Shown one piece after another: positions 19,302 to 31,300 of a stretch of 64,000 nucleotides of DNA. The translations under genes and the position numbers were made by a program. The notes beneath the pieces are model-generated. The model ran no database searches. It saw only the letters and a program-made list of their open reading frames with translations, and was not told the origin of the DNA. Each line of letters opens with the position of its first letter. The first letter of the stretch is position 1. The DNA is from Yponomeuta sedellus (lineage: Eukaryota > Arthropoda > Insecta > Lepidoptera > Yponomeutidae): assembly GCA_934045075.1 (NCBI GenBank), contig OW203727.1:21930311-21994310 (forward strand), written 5' to 3'.

Positions 19302-22300
19302 GTAAGTTCAGTGCTAATTATTTATTTATGTATTAATCTATAGTATAAAAATGAATCGCTGAATGTGTTGGTAAGCGCAAATCTCGAGAGCAGCTGAACC
19401 GATTTCGCTAATTCTTTTTTTGAATATTCCTTGAAGTACGAGGATGGTTCTTACGGAGAGAAAAAAATAATAATAAAGCATCGACTGTTAAGCGGTATGA
19501 AGTTCGCTGGGTCAGCTAGTAATATAGCTCAGAGAATCAGCAAGCTGAAGTGGCAGTGGGCTGGCCATATCTCACGAAGAACCGACAACCGTTGGAGTAA
19601 ACGTGTTCTTGAGTGGAGACCGCGACTCGGCAAACGTAATGTAGGACGCCCTCCGACCAGGTGGGATGACGATCTGCGAAAAACTACCGGCAGATGCTGG
19701 ATGCGGCAAGCTGAAGACAGAGCGCTATTATTAGGGGAGGGCTATGTCCAGCAGTGAACTACCTAATATAGCCTGAAGAAGAAGAAGAGCGGCGGTAGCC
19801 CGAACAATGGACTGTGAAGCGAGAGACCCAGTTGGTGGCTTTGTTTTCTAAGTTATATACAATTGTGAATTTATAGCAGTAATACCACTCGCTAACCGTG
19901 AAGGAAAACACCCTGAGGAAACCTGAGTATCTGAGGTGTTCAAGTACGTCAGCGCTTGAAATTGAAAATCCGCGGTGGGTCATTAAGCTCAAACTATCTC
20001 TCTCTCTGAGATAAAGTCTATGCCCTGTAGTGGGACGTTAGACTACACAGAAAAACAAGAATCATTTACAATTATATTTATTTATAACTTGCTGACCCAG
20101 CTAACTTCGTACCGCCTAACAGTTGATTCTTTATTTATTTTTTATTTTTCGCTCCGTAAGAACCATCTTCGTACTTCAAGGAATATTCTAAAAAAAGAAT
20201 TAGCAAAATAGGTTCAGCTGCTCTCGAGATTTGCGCTTACCAACACATTCGGGGATTCATTTTTATATTATAGATAGAAGATAATTTATCGTGAAATGCG
20301 GGGAACTAAGCATTGCATAAGCATTTTTTACCAGTCAACTCAAGTAAGTATGATATTGAAATGTCAAGTAAAATATATAACGAATATTAGAGGACATACA
20401 ACTGATTATAAATCTGTTCAGAGACGAACAACCGACGATGCGAACTCGATATAGTTTTGCGGATCAGAGCGAAACCTGGTTGGACGCTTCCGACAAAAAA
20501 TTAAGTAACTAAATCTGGAATTCAGTTGATAATAGGATTTCGTCGAAGTCGAATCAAAGCTTTGTATGGCTCGACTGCTTTGCCACGGATCTCTTCCTGC
20601 ATCGCAGAAAGGTTAGGCCATACTCCACCACGGGGGCCAAGTCCGGGTTGGTGGAGTATTGCAACTCAGTGGCGGGCCTTAGAGTCAAAAGTTCTCAAGC
20701 CGCTCATAAGGAGGATTTAAGTTTAATTTATTTAGGGCATGTAGTAAAAAATACCTATAAACGTATAAACGTCCTTCGCAGCACAGCCCTTCTCTTAGAA
20801 AGACTCTGTTAGGTTAAGTAATTTTCCTTTTTCGTTACAAAAACGCAGGAAAAGGAATGTTAGAAAAAAATGTGAGACTATTTATATGAAAAAAGTACAA
20901 TTGTTGTTTTGACATTGTATTTCTTTTTCGTGCTGCTCTTAAATGTTGTTTAAATGCTAACAAGACTATTGACCTCCAAACATGCCGTATCTCACACAGA
21001 GAAAAGTGTTCTTTGCGAATGAGAAATTCTTCAAGGAAAGAAGTCAAGGGGGAAGGTCCAAAAGAAAGACAAAAAGTACCCGAAACCGCCGTGCGCGCAT
21101 GCAACGACGAATGAATGTTTATGAAGCGAAAAATGTCTGTCAGACTCGTGGCAAGTAAAGTAAAATAAAAATGTTTATTTCTCACCATAAAGAGCGACAT
21201 ACAGTCGGGGTATTATAAGCCTTGAGGGCTTTACAAAATAACTTCAAGGATTCTTCTTCTTCTTCAGGCTATATTAGTCCACTGCTGGACATAGCCCTCC
21301 CCTAATGAGCTAAGGTTGTGCCATCATTAGGAGGTAATGCCCATAATCCCCACGCTGGGCATGCGGGTTGGGGATCGCAGTTTGGTAGAATTCACTGCAG
21401 GGGGCGCTGCTGCCCACCGTCCGGTTTGAGTCCCTTAGTCGCCTTTTACGACGCCCGCGAGAAGAATTTGAGTTGGTGCTATTCTCTAGACCGACACCAT
21501 ACAGCAAAGGCCACTTACCACTACACTTAAAGGCAATGGTACAATTATCAATTCAACTAATTGCCAAACTATACGTAGTTCTGTATTTTGGCAAAGTGGC
21601 AAACCCTCCTTTCTACTTGCCTCTACGTTAACTTAATTTTATTACTTAAAGGAGACGGATACACTTTCATACATTCTTGGGCCTGGGTGTAAAAAGGTGA
21701 AAGAGATGTCAATTTAGAGCTTATATATTAGCAAAGCATCTCGGAAAATTCTGCGGATTTTGGCAATCTGAGAGCAGAGTTATAAGAGATTTAGTAAAGG
21801 TGAGGCTATGCAACAAGCTGACAATGAAACTTATACTAAACTTATTCTTGTCCGTACAAGTTACGCAAGATGGTAAGTCTGTTGAAAGAAAGCACTGGTC
21901 GGAGAATTATAATAACAAAAACAACAGAAAACACACTCAAAACGCATTAGACGATACGCGAAGACGCTCTATTATTCTCAGAGAAGACGAGTGATCATAG
22001 ATTGAGTCAGGGAGCTGTCACGCCTGTCACTGCACAGACCAAGGATGTTTTTCTTGGCACAGACACAGATTTAAAATACATTTGACAAACACGGGTAATA
22101 AATCGATCCATTCCAGATTGTAAATTGAGCTCATTTTTTATATTTTAAAATAGAAGATTACAACGCTTTTTTTAAACCATATCTCAACTATTTACAATCG
22201 GGCCCAGAAATTTCGTCTCCTTTTAATCTCTATGTGGAGTTCCCTCATTATCATTAAGTGTTGGTTAATGTATATGTTAAAAACCTATTTAGAGGCTAAA

Positions 22301-25300
22301 TATTCCACCCATGCCGAAATTCGAACCCGCGACCTCTGGCTATCCGTGCCAGAAATAGGTTTTTAAAATTGTTCTTAGCACGGGTTAGTGCATTACGATT
22401 TTTATCTTTATGAAATTACTTATTACTTGTCACAACACACTACCACACACTTCACACTAATATTATAAAGGCGAAAGTTTGTGAGTGTGTATGTTCGTTA
22501 CTTCTTTACTTCTAAACGGCTGGAGCGATCTTACTAAAATTGGGTATGGAGTTGGCTGATACCCTGGATGAAAACATAGAATACGTTTTACTCCGGGAAA
22601 ATATTTTATTCCCTAGTAAACCGCGGGTAATACTGAATCGCTCGTAGCCCCGACTGCGTGAGTGATCTTAAACGATCACAAAGGGTAAGCAACATAGGGC
22701 GCGTCAATAGATGGCAGTCGTTAAGCCAAGTTAGAAGCTTTGGGGCGGCTTGGAAACATCTGACAGTAAGACCAGCCACTAGCAAGCCTCCACCAATCCG
22801 GTATTGGCCCCCGTGGTGGAGTATGATCTATACCTTCCCCAGGGAAGAGACCTGTACCCCTCGGTGGGGACAAGATGGGTTGACGATGATTCCCGCAGGG
22901 TACAGCAGGTTATTTATAAAGTAGGAGCCATGTGAAAAATCAAACATGTGACGAGCTCTGTGATAATTAAAATACATTCTTTTTCGATTCGGATTTGGAT
23001 CGTAGCAAGTGGCGGTTCCTCGTCTTTGCCTACCCCTCTGGGGGAGCGGTGGTAGCGGAGCGGTGTAGAACGCCGGCTTCTCAATCGCCAGGTCGTGGGT
23101 TCGAACCCCGGCATGTACCAATGACTTTGTTTACAATGACAATACTACTCGCTGACGGTGAAGGAAAACATCGTAAGGGAACCCTAGTGTCTGAGGTGTT
23201 AGCGTAGCTCAGCGCTTGCTACGTACAATGGCCCAACTATGAGGCTAAGTGCGGAATTCTTAGGTCTAACTAAGTAACTATCCCTCTGGGGTACAGGCGT
23301 GTATGGACAGCGTTATGTTATGTTGTGTTTCTTTTTCGGCACTTTGCGCGATTAGTAATTTCCTCGAAATTTATTTTGTTGCAGATTTTCCTGCTCATCT
23401 CCCGGCCACACAGGTTGTTATGTGAAAGAACTACAACAGAAGGCAAGTCATACATTATTGAATTATTATGTTTTAACATTAAATCAGCGTCGGGATAAAA
23501 GTCCATAAATAAATCACTTATTTATGGTCGCACGTATGGCAGTGGGCTGGCCATATCTCGCGAAGAACCGACAACCGTTGGAGTAAGCGTGTTCTTGAGT
23601 GGAGACCGTGACTCGGCCAACGAAGTGTAGGACGCCCTCCGACTAGGTGGGATGACGATCTGCGAAAAACTGCAGGCAGATGCTGGATGCGGCAAGCTGA
23701 AGAATGGGCGCTATGGCGCTCATTAGGGGAGGGCTATGTCCAGCAGTGAACTACATAGCCTGAAGAAGAAGAAGTATAAAGGCCCCCACTCAGGAGCGTA
23801 TTTATAGGTCGATAATAGTTATTTCATTAGCATTTGGTAAAAAGGGATAGAGAACACATTCTTTTACAGTTAATAAACCGGTGCTAACTAGCGCCACAAA
23901 TAGAATTAAAATCATAACAAGTTTTTTCATACGTTTGTTGTTTTTAAAAATGTATATAATAAGTCTAAAGGCCTGCGCAGACGAGGGGCTTTTGTCCCCA
24001 AGGGACAAAAGTCCCTGAAACGTAAAAAAATGTCCTCCGAGTACTTGTCGCGGACTCACCGCCTACGGTGTGCGGTCATTTGTTCCTCGGAAATTGACTG
24101 AAGCGTACGCTACGGCAGCAAATATTCTGAGATTACATTGTGTTGTAATTTACATAAAGTTGAAAAAGAAAAGGCGTTTTAAAAGAAAACACCGAACTTT
24201 TGTCCAGTCCGGTCTCTTCATGTCCTCGGTAACTTGAGGGACTTTTTGTACGGGGTACTTTTAGTCCTTCGGGTGCGTTATTCGACACAATCCATAAGAG
24301 ATCTATATCGACGGACAAAAAAGTACCCGGGGAATAGTCCCTCGTCTGCGCAGGCCTTTAACAACCTTGACAACTACTTTTAGAACCGACTTGCAATGTC
24401 GAACCTGGAATCGACAACCGACAAATCGATTTCCGCTAAAAACGGCCGTTTTTAGCAAAACTGCTTTAAAGTCAAGATTCTTGCACCTAGGTTCTTTTTA
24501 GCAGGTTCTAAAAATAGCTGCTATATTTATAAAGATTTGTGATGTTTACTTTTTGCAACAACGCGTTATAAAAGAAGATATTATTGCTTTCCTTTGATGG
24601 CGCTAATCGACACCGGATAGGGGCTTAATAGCGTTATTTTGATAAAGCGTCTTCGCTTCATTGCACACAACTGCGATTTCTATTTCGTATCCGTGCTTTT
24701 GACCGGGTTTTTCCTAATCTCTGTAGGTACTCCTATCGTAATTAGATTCGGTTTAAATGTATTCACATTGGGTTAGTGCATTAAAAAGAATATAATCATG
24801 TGGGTACAGCGATATCATTCCGATGTAAAACCTAACTGCAAAGTTAGCACTCGGGGTTGAAAGTGATGCAAATTACTTCAGCCAGATGTCGCTGCCTGTA
24901 AGTAATACAGAGAGTAATCTAAAGTGAGTCGCCTGTTAGCTCAGTTGGAAGAGCGCTGGCACGGATAGCCAGAGGTCGCGGGTTCGAATCCTGGCATGGG
25001 CAAAGGAACTTTTAGCCTTTAAATAGGTTTCTAAAATTGTCCTTAGCACGGGTTAGCGCATTAAAAAGAATAGAATTATTCACATTGGGTTTTGGCGTCT
25101 CTTCTATAGCAACTGTTAGTGATAACAAAAACATCTGATGATAAATCTATATCCATATTATAGATTTTTGGAAAACTCGTATCTGTCTGTAAAACCAAAT
25201 TTCGTCCTTTATTTACTGAAGTTCTCGCAGCTGTGCGCTGGATTCCATATACATCCCAATACAGATGTTCTGAGAAATTATGTGGGAATATCGCAGCACG

Positions 25301-28300
25301 GAGAAACGCAAGCGTCCCAATAATTAGGAATTACTCTACTGCATCGTTGTTATCGCAGTAGCGTGTAACTTTACAGTGTACTAAAAATAAATATCACAAT
25401 AACACATCCGGTATTATTGACCGATAATAACATGCCTATGAGTAAGAGCCTTTGGCGTTTTAGCGTTGCACTATCGCTGCCTAAAATATACATCTCTATA
25501 ATATAAAAATGAATCGCTGAATGTGTTGGTAAGCGCAAATCTCGAGAGCAGCTGAACCGATTTCGCTAATTCTTTTTTTAGAATATTCCTTGAAGTACGA
25601 GAATGATTATTACGGAGAAAAATAAATTAAAGAGTCGACTTTTAGGCGGTACGAAGTTTGCTGGGTCAGCTAGTCTATAATATAAAAATTAATCGCTGAA
25701 TGTGTTGGTAAGCGCAAATCTCAAGAGCAGCTGAACCGATTTCGCTTATTCTTTTTTTGAAATATTCATTGAAGTACGAGAATGGTTTTTACAAAGGGAA
25801 AAAAATTAAGAATCGACTGCTAGGCTCTACGAAAATCGGGTTAGCTAGTTTTAAAAAAATATTATTAAAATGGTTGTATTTATTATTAATATTCAAAACA
25901 CAACCAGCTTTAAGCTGATGCGTGTATATCACTATCGTGCTCTTGCCACTACTAAAATTACTATGGCCCAATTTAGGGCCAGTTTCTGAATTGAGCATGT
26001 CACTAAGTAGGTAAACCAATATTATATTTTTTTTATGCACTAACCCGTGCTAAGGACAATTTAAAAAAAACTGTACGTAAAACAGAGAGTATTTTAAAGA
26101 AGTTCGTAATTTCACTGATGCTGGTGTGTCACCCATTAGCTCAGTTGGGAGAGCGCTGGCACGGCTAGCCAGAGGTAGCGGGTTCGAGTCCCGGCATGGG
26201 TGGAATTTTTAGCCTCTACATTAGTTTTTAAAAAAGGTATCCAAATTTCTCAGCAAAGAGTGTGATAAAACATTACTTAAGTAACGTTACTTAGTGAAAT
26301 TCCCAATTCAGAAACCGGCCCATAACCTCACTGTATTTTTGGTTGATCCTTAATATTAAATAATCAGAGAAGCACAATTCATGGTAGGTATCAATCCTTG
26401 TGTGACCCCACTGCTGGGGCACGGGTCTCCTGCATCGCAGGAAGGTTAGGTCATACTCCACCACGGGGGCCATGTCCGGGTTAGTGGAGGTTTGTAAGAC
26501 AGTGGCGGGCCTTACTGTCAGGAGTTATCAAGCCGCTCATTAGGCTTCTGATATGCCCTAACGACTGCCATTACATGACAACTGGCACCAACGGCTTAGC
26601 GTGCCTTGCGAAGCATGGAAGCGCTCGGAAAAAATGTCACTAGGACGGACACGCATCATGCGCCTATTGTTGCTTAACTCAAGTGATTGAATCCAATCAC
26701 TCGGTTCGACTAAGCCACGAGCGAGCATGGTGCAAAGACCAATAAATAAAGACCTTAGATAAATATAAACACATAAGTAATTTAAGATATTTGACTCTAT
26801 GTTGTACAATTGTACAACGCTAAAATACAATCTATAATATATTTTTTAATTATATTGGATCTATAAAATAATAAATTATTGTATAGAATCAGGCGTTACT
26901 TTGCGGAAATCCATAATAGCATTAAAAAGTTAAAATTACTTTGCTGAATTCCGCCAAAAATCCATTCGACTTGCATTTGGGAGCCTGAGGATGCCTCGTG
27001 TTAGAGGCGAAACGCGTCGCGTGTTTTCTCACACAAGTATTGGTGTTGGTGGTGGTGTGTTCGTGTCTTGCTTCTGCTTGAAAAAGTGGGAGGGAGGGCG
27101 GTGCATTAGCTAACCGCATGGTGCTTGTGGGATTTTTGGCGGAATTCAGCAAAGTAATTTTAACTTTTTAATAATAAATTATTTTTAAAAACCTACTCCG
27201 ACCCGGCCGGGGATCGAACCCGAGACCTTCGGTTTTACAGTCAGCGTGCCAAACCGCTGCGCCATCGAGGCCGTCCAGGATAATGATCCACGAATTCTAG
27301 ATTTACGAAACCCGGCCCTGATTACCTCATGGAGAGTGTTTTTTTTTCTTCTGCAGATTACGCGAGTTGGAAAAAAACGATAAATAATCCGTAAGTATGA
27401 CAATTATTTGGAAGGAAGGATTTCCTTCCTGTGGATACATCACATTGCGAGGAAACCTGCGCTTGAATGGCTCCGCACGTATTGACTTGTCTTTCCTGGT
27501 GGCTAGGCCGACTACGCTATCACGATGGTATAGGTTTTGGTCAAGCTTACTCCATCTAATAAACTATGTCACAAGCACTACAGCGCCCAAATGGTCCCTT
27601 GCCCATACGGGCTAGATAGTGTGAATGAAGGTCGCTGTATATATCATCAGTATTTCGTAGTTTTACGTCGTTCCGTAGTTCATTATTATTACGTAGTTTT
27701 ATAAAGTAGTGTGTGAAATGAAGATGGAAAGCATACCTATATTATTTTTGTTTATTTATTTACACTTAAATATATGAATGTAGGCTTTATTTTTATATTT
27801 AACTTCCTAGTTTAGTTTCTTAGTATATAAGGGGCCTCGCTGAAAATCAGCGCTTTTTGAATGTTGTGTTCAGAGGCACAACGCACAATTTATAGATTCA
27901 CATTTATCCTAGCCCAAACTGGCATACCCAGTGCAATGTTTACAAGCCAAGGACATCCCAGAAATGGAAATACTCTTTTTCAACATTTTTTTTTATTTAT
28001 GCTTGGTTAATGTTATCTCGATTAAAAATTGAAAACGCCTTAACAAAAACATGGAACAAAACAATCGTATACATGAACAAGCCTTTGTCCCACGACTTCC
28101 GTATTGTGGGTTAAAATGTTTCTATGTTGTATAGAATCAGGCGTTACTTTGTGCAAATCCATTATCGCATTAAAATGAGAAAATAACTTTGCTAAATTCC
28201 GCCAAAAATCCCAGAAGCGCCACCACCGACACAAGTATTGGTGTCGGTGGTGGTGTTCATGTCTTGCTTCTGCTTCAAAAAGTGGGAATGAGATCGGCTG

Positions 28301-31300
28301 ATTTTAGCAAAGTAATTTTCACATTTTGTATTTCCGCAAAGTAACGCCTGATTCCATACAACATAGAAACATTCCAATGCACAATACGTAAGTTATGAAA
28401 CAAAGGCTTGTTATGTATCAGATTGTTTTGTTCCATGTTTTCGTTTAGGCGTTTTCTATTTTTAATCGCGATAACATTAACGATGTCTGCCAAAAAAAAT
28501 AAAAAAAACAATGTTGAAAAAGAGTATCAATTTCCATTTTTGGGATGTCCTTTGTTCTAGGGTTGCAAGTGATGCAAATTACTTCAGCCAGATGTTGCTG
28601 CCTGTACGTAATACAGAGAGTATTGCAAAGAGGTTTGAAATCACACTAATGGCGGTGGTCGCCGATTAGCCCTGTTGGGAGAGCGCTGGCACGGTTAGCT
28701 AGAGGTCGCGGGTTCGAGCCCCGGCATGGGTGGAGCCTCTAAATATGATATTAATGCTATTTTTTTATTTGTAACACGGTTCAATTTTACTTTCGACTGT
28801 GACCCTTAGAACTCCGTCGACGACGGTGGCTGTGCCGAAACCGACTACGATACCAGTGACAACTCCGACAACTACAACGACGACACCTAACGAGCGGAAC
28901 AGCGAAAAAAGTATCGTAAACACAACATTAGAATCGTAAGTAAAGTCTTCCGTCACAGATACACATAACAGATTAGTATCCCGCCAATTCATGTGGACTT
29001 TTTAAATTTTAAATATGGAACTCACCCCGCAATAAGCTGCGGCTTATTGCGCTCAAAGAAGTTTGTGCTAAATTCACACTGGCTGTTAGGCACATGGCCG
29101 CAGCATTTTTTTAAATTAGTTTTTTGCAATATAATGCAAATACACACACACACACACACAAATACATACGCACACATCTAAGTACACCTGAATGAGTTAT
29201 CTGTTGATTTTTTAATCGTTATTTTTTATATAATTATTTTAACCAAATTACAATTGTAATCTAAAACTGAGAGAGGGCACTGATCTTGAACATAGATGTT
29301 TTACCTAGCTCAAAGATCAGGGACTTCACTACATCACTTGTACAATTTCAAGTGAATAAATCATTCAATTACGTTAAGCCCTTACGTTACGTGCACCAAA
29401 TCCTGAACCATCCCTGTCTATCTGTCAAATTCCATACTTATTGCGATTGCTGAACGGCAGGACTCTGAGAGGATTTGGCGCGTATAATTGGGCCTCAGTT
29501 CCAAATTTTTTTCTTTAAATCATCAGCGGGTTCCCGACGCAAAACTATTCTGCCACAACGGAAAGTAACAGACGAGAGATATTGAAGCACAGAAACGAAA
29601 CAACAACACAATCACCACTATCGTAAGTAAACCTTCACTAAAAACAGGGAGCTAATTCTCGAAGCGCTCGTAGCCTAGTCGAACCGAGTGATTGGAATCA
29701 ACCACTTAAGTTAAGCAACAACAGTCGCGGTCAAGGTGACCGTGCCGTGACTACCGCTAGTGGCATTTTCCGAGCGTTTCCGTGCTTCGCAGGGCACGAT
29801 AAGCCGTGGGTGCCAGCTGTCATGTAATGGCAGCGTTAAGCCATGTCAGAGGCCTAATGGGCGGCTTTATAACTTCTGACAGTAAGGCACGCCACTGTCT
29901 TACAATCTTCCACCAACCCGGACTTGGGCCCCCGGGTGGAGTATGTTATTAGCAGATGACGTTTTACAAAAAAACACCTTATTACGAAATAAGTTTTTTT
30001 TATCCAGCCTATATAACTATACGTCCTACTCCACCTTCGTTGAGAAAAAGAGTATATGGGACTAAGGACCGCGCCAGCCATTGACAATTTCAAGCGTTGA
30101 AGCAATTGAGCACCTCAGATACCCAAATTTCCCCGTGATGGTTGTCTTCGCGATAGAGAGTATTTATTGTGAATGGGTACAATTATCAAAATTGCACAGA
30201 GAGCAATGGAAAGAGCTGTGCTAGGAATCACACTTCTGGACCGGATCCCGAATGTCGAAATCAGACGCCGAACAAAGGTGGTAGACATCGGCAAACAGGT
30301 TTCGACTCTGAAGTGGAAGTGGGCGGGTCACTTGGCCAGGCGGAATGATGGCAGATGGACGAAGGCAGTGACAGTGGCGGCCGTGGGAGGGAGAACGGTC
30401 GGTGGGCAGACCAGCAGCCAGATGGTCAGATGACCTATGTAAAGCAGCCGGCAAACAGTGGATGAGACTAGCGCGAGACCGTGCTGGTTGGCGTGGAAAT
30501 GAAGAGGCCTATACCCAGCAGTGGGGTTTACCGGGCTGATGATGATGGCTATGCAGTGAGTGGAATCTTAGAATTCGCAGTTAGTGAGGGTTATTACTAT
30601 GATATTTTTATTGGGGTCGCTGGCTAGATCAGAGCAGCCCCCCCCCCTTCCCTTCTTCCCCTTCTTCCTCATGCAGATCACTGTCTTCACCACAATATAT
30701 GATTTTATTTGTTTATAGGGACAACAGCTCATGTGGAGTGGGCTGTATCCTGGGTATATTTTTTGGACTAGCACTCCTGGCGATAGTTGGCGTAGCAGTG
30801 TTCTACCACTACTATCAGTCCGGGACATATCGTAAGTATGACTTCGTATACTTTTTAGTGAGAATACTAAAAACTTTATAGCTTTAGGATAGAACCCCTA
30901 AGGCTTTTTAGAGACAACCTGAAACTTGCGCCAAACTTGCGTATTGTAACCTTGCAAATGACGACCTATGTGGCACAGCGGTGGCGCATCTGCCTGCCTA
31001 CCATGCGAGAGGTCCCGGGTTCGATCCCCGGGTGGGGACAAAAAAACCTCAGGTCTTGGATGTTTAAATGTCGCTGTTTCTGGTACCCACGACACAGGGT
31101 ATCCTAGTGTGGGTCCAGAAGCTATGTATGTGCCGGTATGTAAATGTAAATGTTGTGTTATTGTTACCACTGATATAAATTAATAAATACTAAATAAAAA
31201 AAATATTATAAATAAAAATAAGAAAAATACAGCTTTACTAAATAAATATCTTTACCTTTAAACTTACTTTGAAGTGGCATTGCTTTTGTACAATAAAAGA

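Noticed and set aside
24927..25001. Functional tRNA gene
   Set aside because: Belongs to a dispersed SINE with TSD; no U33 and no Pol III terminator right after the T arm. The same applies to the SINE-B, SINE-I and 27187-27282 heads.
25092..25375. Possible serine-protease exon (open frame after 25164, 'LCAG' reading near 25230)
   Set aside because: No good donor, no GDSGG or His/Asp motif anywhere, and its phase does not fit the neighbouring exons.
27357..27390. Exon 3 as the C-terminal helix of a trypsin-like protease (YASW...)
   Set aside because: No protease exon with phase-1 donor and catalytic motifs was found upstream; the signal-peptide exons fit instead.
28765..28992. Val-rich minus-strand open frame
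   Set aside because: It is the antisense of the Thr-rich exon 4.
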